Assembly (NCBI GenBank): GCA_020630975.1
Contig: JAHDID010000007.1
Span: 1 to 64,000, forward strand
From: Verrucomicrobiota bacterium
GTDB taxonomy: Bacteria > Verrucomicrobiota > Verrucomicrobiia > Verrucomicrobiales > DEV007
DNA: 64,000 nt
Direction: 5' to 3'
The stretch's first letter is position 1. Each line of letters begins with the position of its first letter. Positions 43,408 to 52,643 of this stretch are shown here, piece after piece. A program made the translations under genes and the position numbers. Below the pieces are notes generated by a model. The model ran no database searches. It saw only the letters and a program-made list of their open reading frames with translations, and had not been told where the DNA came from.

Positions 43408-44625
43408 TTAGTGCTGCACTTCGATTTTTTTGCCCACTGGCTGACCGATCTCTGCGAGTAGGTCGGTGTACCACTCGAGATCGACGTCGAATGGCTTGCC
43501 ACCTTTGATCAGTGGGAAATCGATGGTGCCCATCTTGCCGCCGTTGTTCTCGTCGAGACCCGCGACACCGCTTACGCCGTCGAGCGCGGACTGAGCGGCC
43601 TGTGCGCAGCTGGCTTTGATCAGGTCGATGTCTTCCTGATTCGGAGCGGCAGATCTGGCGAAGTAGCCACTCTTCTGCACGAGCACTTTCTCGGCGCCGA
43701 GGAGTTCCTTGAGCTTGGAGCCAAACCACTTACCTGTGTCGAGCTCGTCGATGCGGTAGTGGCCGAATGCGTCCTGCTTCACTTCCTCGCCAGCGGCGAG
43801 CTTCTCCTTCACGATGGTGTCGATGCCGGCACCCTCGGAGAGGAATACATTCACACTGTCTTTCTCCTCCATCTCTTTGCTCAGGCGGTCTGCCTCTGCC
43901 TCGAGATCGATCTCTAGCTCTGGTACCCAGACGGCATCTACATCCCAGCGGTCCTGGTTGAGTAGGCCCTCGGGGAGCCACTCCCAGTTGGGCAGGTTTT
44001 TGCGGAACTCATAGGCAGCGCGACCAGTCAGCCAGCCGCAGTGGCGACCCATCACCTCGTGGATGATCAGCTGGCGGCCGCTGGTGGTGTTCTCGTTGGA
44101 CACGTTGTTGAAGAAAAGCGCACTCTGCTCAGCCGCAGTCACCGCGCCGAGAGTCTGGGCGATGGGGTAGACATCATTGTCGATGGTCTTGGGCAGTCCG
44201 ACCACAGTCAGGTCGTAGCCGTTCTTTTTCAGGTAAGCAGCTAGGTCTGCAGCCGTGGTATTGGTGTCGTCGCCACCGATGGTGTGCAGCACGTCCACTT
44301 TGTCTTTGGTGAGCTGCTCAGCTGCCACCTCGAGAGGCAACTGGCCATCCTGGACGAGACCACGCTTGGTGCAGTCCTCGACGTTGGTCAGCTTCACACG
44401 GCTGTTGCCGATGGGGCTACCGCCGAATTTGTGGAATTTCGCGTGATGCTCCCGCACGACGGCTGGGAACTGGTAGGAATCACCTTTGAGTAGACCCTGG
44501 TAGCCATTGATGTAGCCGACCAGTTCAGCCTCGGGAGCGAGAGTGTTGTACTGCTCGATCAGGCCTCCGATAGAGGACGATAGACATGGGGCGATACCGC
44601 CTGCGGTGAGGAAAGCAATTTTCAT
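43408..44625 (-). CDS. pfp: Pyrophosphate-dependent phosphofructokinase
   Basis: A 405-residue enzyme that converts fructose-6-phosphate and PPi to fructose-1,6-bisphosphate, reversibly. Motifs in order: AFLTAGGIAPCLSSSIGGL (about 3-21), GYINGYQGLLKG, HTIGGDDTNTTAADLAAYL (about 107-125) and GLPKTIDNDVYPI (about 135-147), then HEVMGRHCGWLTGRAAYE. The Asp in GGDD and Lys in PKTIDND are the residues that mark PPi rather than ATP use (Gly104 and Gly124 in E. coli PFK-1). It is cytoplasmic, in glycolysis/gluconeogenesis. I start at 44625, as the family begins with a short MKIAFLT strand. Confidence 0.94.
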   Translation of the reverse strand: MKIAFLTAGGIAPCLSSSIGGLIEQYNTLAPEAELVGYINGYQGLLKGDSYQFPAVVREHHAKFHKFGGSPIGNSRVKLTNVEDCTKRGLVQDGQLPLEVAAEQLTKDKVDVLHTIGGDDTNTTAADLAAYLKKNGYDLTVVGLPKTIDNDVYPIAQTLGAVTAAEQSALFFNNVSNENTTSGRQLIIHEVMGRHCGWLTGRAAYEFRKNLPNWEWLPEGLLNQDRWDVDAVWVPELEIDLEAEADRLSKEMEEKDSVNVFLSEGAGIDTIVKEKLAAGEEVKQDAFGHYRIDELDTGKWFGSKLKELLGAEKVLVQKSGYFARSAAPNQEDIDLIKASCAQAAQSALDGVSGVAGLDENNGGKMGTIDFPLIKGGKPFDVDLEWYTDLLAEIGQPVGKKIEVQH

Positions 44626-44847
44626 AACAAAGCGGGGAATAGTGAGCGCTGGCAGCCACTTAGTCAAGGCCTCTAGGGCAGCATGGAAAATCCACCGGAC
44701 AGTTACTGAACATATCGAGAATAGAAGCGTCCCAAAAGTATCGTTAACAAATCAAAAGTTTTTACTGGAAATATAAATTATAGTAATTATGGTGTTATTC
44801 GTTCTCCTCTTTTGGAACTAACCCATCCCTCGAAACCAAACAGAATA

Positions 44848-47800
44848 ATGCAACGTTTGAATAAGCTTCGCCTTGGAGCGCTCAACCCCATGCCCTATAT
44901 GGTCGCAGTCACCCTTTCCTTTGGGGCGGCTCTACAGGCCGTGGATCGAGATGATGATGGGATGGATGATATCTGGGAATGGTACTACAATGCCCAGGAT
45001 CTGCTACCCGGTGACGATGCGGATGGCGATGGCAATTCTAACCTCGAGGAATCGAGGGCTACTACGGATCCTTTCGATGCGTCTGACTTGTTGAAACCCA
45101 GCCGCTTCAGTGTGACGGCGCTGGGCATCGAGCTAGAGTGGACCTCTCGGATCAATTCGGTCTACCAGGTGATGCACAGCCCGGTCAAAGATGGCGAATA
45201 CTCAGGACTGAGCAGTGCTGTGGTCGGTGATGGCTCGGTCTACACGCTGGTCCTAGATGCTGATGGGCAGGGATCGGTATTCACCCAACGCGGCACACCT
45301 GAGGAGGCGGAGATCGCCACTGGTGTCTCACTGGGCGAAGCGGTATTCGACCAGAATGCGCGCTTTTTCTGTATCGATGCGATACCGCTCGATAGTGATA
45401 ATGATGAACTGAGCGACTGGGCTGAGACTGTAGTCGGTCAGGCGATCGGGCTGGACAAGATGCTCGCCGAGACCAGCGGAGGCACGGCCGATGCCGATGC
45501 GCTGCTAGCGTGGATCGCGGACAAACAGAATGTCATACCAGAGGTGACGGTGGTATCCAGTGATCGCTGTGCCTACGAAAACAATGCGCCACTGGAGGGT
45601 GTCGATCATGGCGAGATCACCATTTCTCGCACTGGGCAGCTGCCGATATCGGTGGAGCTTTACGATATGGGCATCGCCCAGACAGCGAATACCAGCGTGC
45701 AGTGTAATGGTCTCTGCTGTCAGGTTGTAGGCATCGCAGGCGATGAAGCGGCAGAGGCGGCTGACTACCAGCTTTACGACGAAAATGATCAATTGATCAC
45801 TGGAGCGATCTCCTTTGCCTTTGGGCAGGCGCAGCGCAAGATCACTGTAAAGGCGGTCGATGACGGGATCTACGAGTACCCGGAGACGATTAACTTCGCG
45901 GCTAGGGCGAGCACGGACAATTCCTTCACGCTAGGAGCTGCTAATGGGGCTTCGATTCAACTGCTCGATGCGCCTGATGAAGCGGAGAATGAGGTCGTTT
46001 TCGTCGGTGCCTTCAGTCAGGACGGCAGAGCTGTGGTGCCTAGCGATGGCTCGGGCTATATCTCGGCTAAGCTGAGCGGCTCGCGCCGCGAGATGTTGAT
46101 CTCCAGTAGTTTTTCCAATCTGACCTCGCCTCAGCAGGACTGTCACGTGCACAAGTCCAATAGTGGACCGGCTCCGGGGGCGATCATCTATGCCATCACC
46201 GAGGTACCGTATGATGAGACTACCGACCCTCTGAATGGACCTCTCGATGAGTACCCATGGGATCTCACCGAGTCGCCAGGCGCGACATCTACCGATGGGG
46301 TGACCGCCTCTCGTCAGGTGATCATCGATTCGCTGTTTGGTCAGTCTGGTGAGACACCGCTCTATCTGAATATCCACACTGTCGACAATCCGGCTGGCGA
46401 GATTTGGGCTTTCCTAGCTCCGGCTGCGGGATCCAGCGAGGCACCGGCTCCACCTGCTCCGAGCTCGGAGGCGGGCTCTAGTGATTTCCCACTACTATCG
46501 GGCACAGATCTCGAGCGCGATGTACGCCGCTTTTTGGATCAAGCTACCTTCGGCGGCACCGAGGCAGATGTCGCTGCACTGGTCTCGCAGATCGAGACAG
46601 AGCGCCTGACCGATCCGACATACCACCGTGTGCAGGCGTTTGAGGCGTGGATCGATGCACAGGTGACTCTCGATCAGACTTACATGATGGACTACCTGCT
46701 GGCGGATTTCTGGCAGACTATGGTGTTGGCGGGTTTCTTTGATCCAGCGCGAAATCCCGGCTACACCAAAAGCAATGGTGATGTGGTCGAAACGCCTAGC
46801 ATACCAGCGAACTGGCCTGCTGTAGACCGCTCGAACCCCGATCCCGAAAAATGGGTGATGAATCAGCCTTTCCCAATGACTGGTGATGAGCTCCATAATG
46901 GGGCGCGAAACGGTTTGTATTTCCCAAACACCAATGAGCGACGCTCTTCTACTTGGATGTTGGCTCTGAATGCTCACGATCAGTTGCGCCAAAAACTGGG
47001 CTATAGTATTCAGCAGATTTTAGTCATCAGCTCGCTGGTCGGAGAGATCGCCGACCAGCAGTTATCTTATGCGAACTACATCGATCAGCTAAATACACGG
47101 GCCTTCTCGAATTTCCGTGATTTACTTGGCTATGCCAATAATAGCCCGATCATGGGTAATTGGCTGTCGAGCCTGCAAAATCAGAAAGAGGCAGATCTCG
47201 ATGGCGATGGTGAGCCCGATGTCTTTGCCGATGAGAACCTCGCTCGAGAGAATATGCAGCTCTTCTCGATCGGATTATTCGAGCAATGGGAGGATGGCTC
47301 TCTGAAGCTGAGCTCCAGTGGTAGTCCGATACCGACCTACACCAATACGGATATCAAGGAGTTTGCCAAGATCCTGACTGGGCAGTCATTCAGTAAAGAT
47401 TTGCAATGGAGTAGCACACCAGAGGACTGGGGAGGCGCTACTAAGACATACGATACTTTGATAGATAATACGGTATTTGATCGGGGGTTAAATCAGATCG
47501 GGTACCGTGACACCGCCTACTATTATCCGATGAAGATGTTCCCGGATTACCACGACCCTTCAGAGGTGAAGACTCTTGTCGGTGGACGTCAGGTCGATAA
47601 CTTCGCTGGAGTCGATCTAGAGGCAGCTACCGAGGCTGAGCTACAGGCTCTGGCACAGAAGGACTTGGAGGACGCGATGGATTGGCTGGCCGGTAAGCCT
47701 GGTGATGGGCTGCCGGATTACGATGGGGTGAATAGCCATGGCTCTACGCCGGCGTTTATTTGCCATCGTTTGATCCAAAAGTTCACCACATCGAACCCAT

Positions 47801-48801
47801 CGCAGACCTACCTGCACCGCGTGGCGCATACCTTTAAAGAGACAGAGGGTGATATGCTCGCTACAGTCAAAGCTATCCTGCTGGATCCCGAGGTGCGGAT
47901 CTATGATATCGGCGATACCACATTTGGTATTAAGAAAAACCCGCTAGAGGCCTATATCCAATTGCACAGAAACTTCGAGGCAATCAACCGCATCCCACTG
48001 AGTGAGCCTGATATGGCGGCCTACCCCTATGATCATGCTTTGGGTGAATACTCCAATAGTGCCAATCCAGATCTGTATCTGAGTAATTTTGGCTACCCTA
48101 GCAGTCAGCTTGACAATCATGTGAGAAACCATCGTTTCAATCAACAGAAGCCAACCAACCTAGGCATCAATCTGCACGAGCAGGAGACTGTGTTTAATTG
48201 GTATATGCCAGACTTTAACCCCGGTGGTGAGATCGGGGGCGCTGGATTGGTCTCGCCCGAGATGCAGTTGGTCAATGACACGTCAGTCGTCTTGAGCATC
48301 AACTACATGAACACGATCTGCCGCTCCTACGGGCTGAAGGATGCCACGAAGTTGAAAGGCCACGGTGGTAACAATGTCGGCGGTCGTTCATCGAATCAGC
48401 GGATCGCCTTTCAGCTCGATAATGCCGATGTCGATAAAAACGATAACACTCAGCTGCCAATCGATTTGATAAGCGAAGCGCTTTATCCAGATACAGCCCC
48501 GACAGCCATAGAGGGCCGGAGTAGCGAATCTCTAGCCGACGAGGCGCTAGTCGATGCGATCGATCGTCGTCTGACCTATGGCGCGTTAAAGGAGAAATAC
48601 CCTTACGACCCCTCGGATGATGACGATCCGAATACCCCAGAGGTCGACGAGAGCTTGAAGAATCCGCGCGAATGTATCATCGATGCGCTGACGGCACACG
48701 GCGACCCCTATGGATCGAATGCGTCGAATAACCGCCGCTACAAAACAGCCGATGCGCTGTGGCTGATTACTTTCACCCCTGAATATATCGTGCGGAAGTA
48801 G
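44848..48801 (+). CDS. Large exported DUF1800 protein with CHRD and Calx-beta-like domains
   Basis: About 1317 residues. A signal peptide (LNPMPYMVAVTLSFGAALQA) is followed by an Asp-rich calcium-binding segment (DRDDDGMDDIWEWYYNAQDL, DDADGDGNSN). A Calx-beta-like region lies at about 255-375 (GEITISRTGQLPISVELYD, FGQAQRKITVKAVDDGIYEY). A CHRD domain follows at about 380-530 (EVVFVGAFSQDG, LYLNIHTVDNPAGEIWAFL). DUF1800 fills about 555-1310 (RDVRRFLDQATFGGTEADVA, RENMQLFSIGLFEQWEDG, FTTSNPSQTYLHRVAHTF). DUF1800 is common beside DUF1501 in PVC and Bacteroidetes genomes; its reaction is unknown. I start at ATG 44848; a TTG at 44812 is possible. The DUF1501 gene starts 36 bp after it. Confidence 0.92.
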   Translation: MQRLNKLRLGALNPMPYMVAVTLSFGAALQAVDRDDDGMDDIWEWYYNAQDLLPGDDADGDGNSNLEESRATTDPFDASDLLKPSRFSVTALGIELEWTSRINSVYQVMHSPVKDGEYSGLSSAVVGDGSVYTLVLDADGQGSVFTQRGTPEEAEIATGVSLGEAVFDQNARFFCIDAIPLDSDNDELSDWAETVVGQAIGLDKMLAETSGGTADADALLAWIADKQNVIPEVTVVSSDRCAYENNAPLEGVDHGEITISRTGQLPISVELYDMGIAQTANTSVQCNGLCCQVVGIAGDEAAEAADYQLYDENDQLITGAISFAFGQAQRKITVKAVDDGIYEYPETINFAARASTDNSFTLGAANGASIQLLDAPDEAENEVVFVGAFSQDGRAVVPSDGSGYISAKLSGSRREMLISSSFSNLTSPQQDCHVHKSNSGPAPGAIIYAITEVPYDETTDPLNGPLDEYPWDLTESPGATSTDGVTASRQVIIDSLFGQSGETPLYLNIHTVDNPAGEIWAFLAPAAGSSEAPAPPAPSSEAGSSDFPLLSGTDLERDVRRFLDQATFGGTEADVAALVSQIETERLTDPTYHRVQAFEAWIDAQVTLDQTYMMDYLLADFWQTMVLAGFFDPARNPGYTKSNGDVVETPSIPANWPAVDRSNPDPEKWVMNQPFPMTGDELHNGARNGLYFPNTNERRSSTWMLALNAHDQLRQKLGYSIQQILVISSLVGEIADQQLSYANYIDQLNTRAFSNFRDLLGYANNSPIMGNWLSSLQNQKEADLDGDGEPDVFADENLARENMQLFSIGLFEQWEDGSLKLSSSGSPIPTYTNTDIKEFAKILTGQSFSKDLQWSSTPEDWGGATKTYDTLIDNTVFDRGLNQIGYRDTAYYYPMKMFPDYHDPSEVKTLVGGRQVDNFAGVDLEAATEAELQALAQKDLEDAMDWLAGKPGDGLPDYDGVNSHGSTPAFICHRLIQKFTTSNPSQTYLHRVAHTFKETEGDMLATVKAILLDPEVRIYDIGDTTFGIKKNPLEAYIQLHRNFEAINRIPLSEPDMAAYPYDHALGEYSNSANPDLYLSNFGYPSSQLDNHVRNHRFNQQKPTNLGINLHEQETVFNWYMPDFNPGGEIGGAGLVSPEMQLVNDTSVVLSINYMNTICRSYGLKDATKLKGHGGNNVGGRSSNQRIAFQLDNADVDKNDNTQLPIDLISEALYPDTAPTAIEGRSSESLADEALVDAIDRRLTYGALKEKYPYDPSDDDDPNTPEVDESLKNPRECIIDALTAHGDPYGSNASNNRRYKTADALWLITFTPEYIVRK

Positions 48802-48837
48802 CCCATCTGATTTTCGAGAACCAACCTGTTTATTACC

Positions 48838-50415
48838 ATGCCAACGAACGCTTCTGAAGATATCCTGACCTCGGTCTCGCGGCGTAACTTTCTGAAAAAA
48901 GGCACCTGTGGACTGATGACTGTCGGTCCTCTGGTCAACACCATCTCGCAGCTAAAGCTGATGCAGTCGGCTGCAGCGAGCACGGTGACCTCGGACTATA
49001 AAGCTATCGTGTGTCTATTCCTGCGCGGTGGGTGCGATACGAATAATGTATTAATCCCGATCGGTAGTCATGGTCAGGCAGCGTCTTATCAGACAGATCG
49101 ATCCGTGGTACAGATCACCGAGAGCGATATCGCTACAGCAGGTAGCGCGCTGACGACGGCTAGCACCAGTGGTCAATACGGTCTGCATCCGTCTATGCCC
49201 AAGCTTGCGGGGATGTTCAATAGCGGTCAGGTAGCGGCTGTTAGCAATGTGGGAACCCTGGCTGAGCCTACCACTCGAGACACCTACAACGATGCTAGGC
49301 TGCCACGGCAGCTGTTTTCTCACTCAGATCAACAGACCCAATGGATGTCGTCGGTGTCTGACAAAGCCTTTACATCAGGCTGGGGTGGCCGAGTCGCCGA
49401 TCTGGTGCACGACACGATGAACCCGGATAGTGCGATATCCATGCTGATCACTGCTGCTGGGAATAATGACTTTATGGTGTCGCCGGGAGGATCGGTTCCT
49501 CAGTATTCGGTATCGTCGACAGGAGCGATTTCGATCAGTAGTTTCGGTACCAATTACGCCAATGCGCTGGAAGATGGTGCCTACAGAACTAACTCTACTG
49601 GGCAGCGTCTCAAGGCGATGGAGCAGATCATGGCCTATTCTCATGCTCATATACTGGAGAAGGGGTACAATGCATCCGTCCGCCGTGCGCGAGAGAGCGA
49701 GGCTAAGGTATCTGAGGCGCTCAGCATCAAAGCTGGGCTGTCCTATACCGATGAAGACTCTGGAGAGCCGGTAGGGATGGATTTTGAGTCGATTTTCGAG
49801 GCCCATGGTGCCGGTGATTCGGGGTTGGGCAGGGAGCTGATCGCTATCCTCAATATGATCGCCGGTCGCAAAGCTCTGGGGAACAATCGTCAGGTGTTCT
49901 TTGTCGATTTAGGAGGGTTTGATAATCATGCGGCTCTGCTGAGTAGTCAGGCACCACTACTGGGCCAGCTCGACAACTGTCTGGCAGCCTATAGTGATTG
50001 TCTCGATCGGATAGCGCTAGCTGATGCGACTTTCAATACCGATCAAGTCACCTTGTTTACCAGTTCCGACTTTAATCGCACCTGGACTCCCAATAGTGAT
50101 GACCCTGAGGATGCGGGTACGGATCACGCGTGGGGTACACATACTTTCCTGATGGGCGGTGCGGTAAAGGGTGGCCAGATCTATGGTCGTGGATACCCGA
50201 CACTAGCTGTGGGTGGTCCAGATGATGTGCCAAAGGGAACACGTGGCAGATGGATACCGACTACCTCGGTGGATGAGTATTCGGCAGTGTTGGCGAATTG
50301 GTTTGGCGTCAGCTATGGTTCCAGCGAGATGGCTACGATCTTTCCGAACTTGAGTCGGTTCTCGTCTTCAACTGCTGTGGCACCACCTACTGAGCTCGAT
50401 TTTTTGATGAGTTAA
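48838..50415 (+). CDS. DUF1501 protein, Tat-exported, partner of DUF1800
   Basis: A 525-residue DUF1501 protein. The N-terminus (SVSRRNFLKKGTCGLMTVGP) is a twin-arginine signal. Family blocks are AIVCLFLRGGCDTNNVLIPI, HPSMPKLAGMFNSGQVAAVSN, SHSDQQTQWMSS, VFFVDLGGFDNHAALLSSQA and LFTSSDFNRTWTPN, followed by DHAWGTHTFLMGGAVKGGQI. It resembles the DUF1501 protein at 6838-8172 only in the core fold and is of the type that pairs with DUF1800. It lies 36 bp after the DUF1800 gene and 28 bp before the pseudopilin-like gene. Confidence 0.93.
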   Translation: MPTNASEDILTSVSRRNFLKKGTCGLMTVGPLVNTISQLKLMQSAAASTVTSDYKAIVCLFLRGGCDTNNVLIPIGSHGQAASYQTDRSVVQITESDIATAGSALTTASTSGQYGLHPSMPKLAGMFNSGQVAAVSNVGTLAEPTTRDTYNDARLPRQLFSHSDQQTQWMSSVSDKAFTSGWGGRVADLVHDTMNPDSAISMLITAAGNNDFMVSPGGSVPQYSVSSTGAISISSFGTNYANALEDGAYRTNSTGQRLKAMEQIMAYSHAHILEKGYNASVRRARESEAKVSEALSIKAGLSYTDEDSGEPVGMDFESIFEAHGAGDSGLGRELIAILNMIAGRKALGNNRQVFFVDLGGFDNHAALLSSQAPLLGQLDNCLAAYSDCLDRIALADATFNTDQVTLFTSSDFNRTWTPNSDDPEDAGTDHAWGTHTFLMGGAVKGGQIYGRGYPTLAVGGPDDVPKGTRGRWIPTTSVDEYSAVLANWFGVSYGSSEMATIFPNLSRFSSSTAVAPPTELDFLMS

Positions 50416-50443
50416 TCTTTTTGCAAACATCCCTCTCACCCAC

Positions 50444-51061
50444 ATGACAAAGAAGTTATCTATCTTCGCCTCGATCGCTCTGCTGATAGCGGGAGTGGTG
50501 GTATGGCAGTTGCGCCCAGACAGTGCGCCCGTACAGGCAGATCCTGTTGCAGTGGCGTTTATTCCCGATCCCGAGCCTGTCGTCTTTGCTCAAGCGACAC
50601 CGCGACCTTGGCAAGAGGTGATGAGTTATCCTGAGCCTAGAGAGACCCCAGTGATTTCTCAGGACGCGCGCTTCAATTATCGCGATGACGGTTTCAATGA
50701 GATGAACGATGCCTTGGCACTGTCTGCGACGCTAGAGCAGGACCAGTCTGTGCAGGACGATGTCCATGCCGTGGAGCAGCTCTTTCGCCGGTATCACTGG
50801 GCCTTTGGTGAGATGCCAGTCGGTTCGGAGAATTCCGAATTTGTCTTGGCCTTGCTGGGGCAAAATCGTAAGAATCTCATCCTTCTACCGCATTCGAGTA
50901 GTCGACTATCGATGACGGGAGAGCTACTCGACCGCTGGGGGACTCCCTATTTCTTCCACACAGAGTCCAGCAGCCAGCTAGAGGTCCGATCCGCCGGGCC
51001 CGACCGAAAGATGTGGAATGACGACGATGTACTGTCCGCAGGCTTAGGTGGAGCACTTTGA
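50444..51061 (+). CDS. Pseudopilin-G-like membrane-anchored protein, third gene of the DUF1800 operon
   Basis: A 205-residue protein with an N-terminal anchor (KLSIFASIALLIAGVVVWQL, about 4-23). The middle is Pro-rich, then helical (MNDALALSATLEQDQSVQDD). The C-terminal part (LLDRWGTPYFFHTESSSQ followed by LEVRSAGPDRKMWNDDDV) resembles the C-terminus of type II secretion GspG pseudopilins, where the Asp/Gly loop binds calcium. The usual prepilin cleavage motif is not seen. It begins 28 bp after the DUF1501 gene, so it probably works with it. The link to secretion is only a pattern match. Confidence 0.65.
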   Translation: MTKKLSIFASIALLIAGVVVWQLRPDSAPVQADPVAVAFIPDPEPVVFAQATPRPWQEVMSYPEPRETPVISQDARFNYRDDGFNEMNDALALSATLEQDQSVQDDVHAVEQLFRRYHWAFGEMPVGSENSEFVLALLGQNRKNLILLPHSSSRLSMTGELLDRWGTPYFFHTESSSQLEVRSAGPDRKMWNDDDVLSAGLGGAL

Positions 51062-51090
51062 AGGAGTCGCTCCAGCTATCTGTAGCCAAA

Positions 51091-51127
51091 TTCAATAGGG
51101 TACAATTTTCACTCAATAGGGTACAAT
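51091..51127 (+). repeat. Paired 16-mer dispersed repeat, copy C
   Basis: TTCAATAGGGTACAAT at 51091-51106 and CTCAATAGGGTACAAT at 51112-51127, start to start 21 bp. It lies between two convergent genes (ends at 51061 and 51132), so here it cannot be a 5' promoter element of either neighbour. Confidence 0.9.
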
Positions 51128-51131
51128 TTGT

Positions 51132-52556
51132 CTATTTGAGAAAATTATACTCTGGCGCTTCGACTTTGCCTTTGGCGTGGTCGTAGACGGCTTTTAGCTC
51201 GGCTTGGCTAGCTGGGTAGGCGCCTTTGTCGTCGGTTTGCTCTTGCCACTGTTTCAGTAGGTCGCGGTGCTGGGCCAGAGCGTCGGCATGATCGCTGTTG
51301 CCTGCTAGGTTATTGATCTGGTGGGGATCGGATGGGAGGTGGTATAGCTCTTCTATAGGGCGAGTCTCTGCTTGGTGGTAATGAGCTTGTAGCTCGTTTA
51401 GCTCGTCGGCGGCATAGAGTTCGCGCAGGCGTTTGATGCTGGCGTGTCTGTCGCGATACTGAGCTTGGTAAAAGGCACGGTCGGTCTGGTAGTTTTTGAT
51501 GTAGCGATACTCATCGGTACGCACGGTCCTGATACGATCGACGGCTATGCCACAGCGGTCCCGTGCTCCTATGACGTGAGTTTGCGGCTGGTAATCGTCG
51601 GCAAAGAGATCATGCCCCTCCACATAGTCCGGTATCGGTATGCCGGCGATGCCTAGTGATGTGGCGGGTATGTCGATACCGTTTACCAGATCATCGCGCA
51701 CGGTCTTACGCTTGCTTCCGTCGGGGAAGCGCACGATCAGAGGTACCTTTAGCCCGCCGTCGTAGAGAAATTGTTTGTCACGCGGTAGAGGGCTGCCGTG
51801 ATCGGTGAAAAAGAAGATCGCGGTGCTATCGTAGAGATCGTTCGTTTTCAGCTCGGCGATGATCTGGCCTACCGATTCGTCGGTGATGGCGATTTGCTCA
51901 TAGTGCCGTGCGATGGCGTTTCGAAATACGGGATCGTCGGGGTAGTAGGGGGGCACTTTGACTTGAGCTGCATCGACCCGGCTGGGTACCGGGTAGCGCT
52001 GGCCTGTCTCACCACCGATCTTACCGCCACCTAGCTGGATCTGGCCAAAGAAGCGTCTACCTTTTAGCTGACTCAGCCAGCCGAAGTTGTCGCCGCCAGA
52101 GCGGAAGCTTTTTTCATTGGGACGCTGCCACTCGGTAGCGCCGGTATAGAGATTATTCCGTGAGCGAGAAAAGTTGTAGTCGTCCTTGGCCTCATTGAAG
52201 GTGAGGTAGCCTGCTTTTTTGAAAAGCTCTGGGATGGTCAGCATGTCTTCCGGCAGGTCCACTTTTATCATGGTGCGGTGGTGATGCAGGCTATGGGTCG
52301 TCTGCATGGTGCCGGTGATCAGGGCTGAGCGCGTGGTGGAGCAGACGGGAGATGGCATGAAGGCTCGCTCGAATCGTACCCCCTCTTTGGCCAGCGCATC
52401 GAGGTGCGGTGTCTCGGCTAGGGTATCGCCATAGCAGCCGAGCCAGTCGCTCATATCATCGACATAGATCCATAGAATGCTGGTCTGGTCGTCGCTGCGG
52501 CCGGACTGGCAGAGACCTAGGCTGGCTAGGATGAGGCATAGGAATAGAGCGCGCAT
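51132..52556 (-). CDS. Secreted sulfatase with CSTTR active-site variant
   Basis: About 474 residues. The signal peptide (MRALFLCLILASLGLCQSGRS) is followed by TSILWIYVDDMSDWLGCYGD (about 23-42) with the metal Asp pair. The active site reads CSTTR in SPVCSTTRSALITGTM (about 68), not the usual C-x-P/A-x-R; Cys and Arg are kept. Other blocks are FKKAGYLTFNEAKDDYNF, AIFFFTDHGSPLPRDKQFL and PLIVRFPDGSKRK. The general pattern resembles iduronate- and heparan-sulfatase-like PVC enzymes. I start at 52556; the frame continues to 52649 but has no signal there. It is divergent from the next sulfatase with an 87-bp shared promoter region. Confidence 0.92.
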   Translation of the reverse strand: MRALFLCLILASLGLCQSGRSDDQTSILWIYVDDMSDWLGCYGDTLAETPHLDALAKEGVRFERAFMPSPVCSTTRSALITGTMQTTHSLHHHRTMIKVDLPEDMLTIPELFKKAGYLTFNEAKDDYNFSRSRNNLYTGATEWQRPNEKSFRSGGDNFGWLSQLKGRRFFGQIQLGGGKIGGETGQRYPVPSRVDAAQVKVPPYYPDDPVFRNAIARHYEQIAITDESVGQIIAELKTNDLYDSTAIFFFTDHGSPLPRDKQFLYDGGLKVPLIVRFPDGSKRKTVRDDLVNGIDIPATSLGIAGIPIPDYVEGHDLFADDYQPQTHVIGARDRCGIAVDRIRTVRTDEYRYIKNYQTDRAFYQAQYRDRHASIKRLRELYAADELNELQAHYHQAETRPIEELYHLPSDPHQINNLAGNSDHADALAQHRDLLKQWQEQTDDKGAYPASQAELKAVYDHAKGKVEAPEYNFLK

Positions 52557-52643
52557 CGTGCCAAAGTAGGAGCCTCCACAGGCCGTGCAAAGGGCGCACA
52601 CAGGGCTATATATTTTTATACACAGGCATGCTATGGCTAGTAC

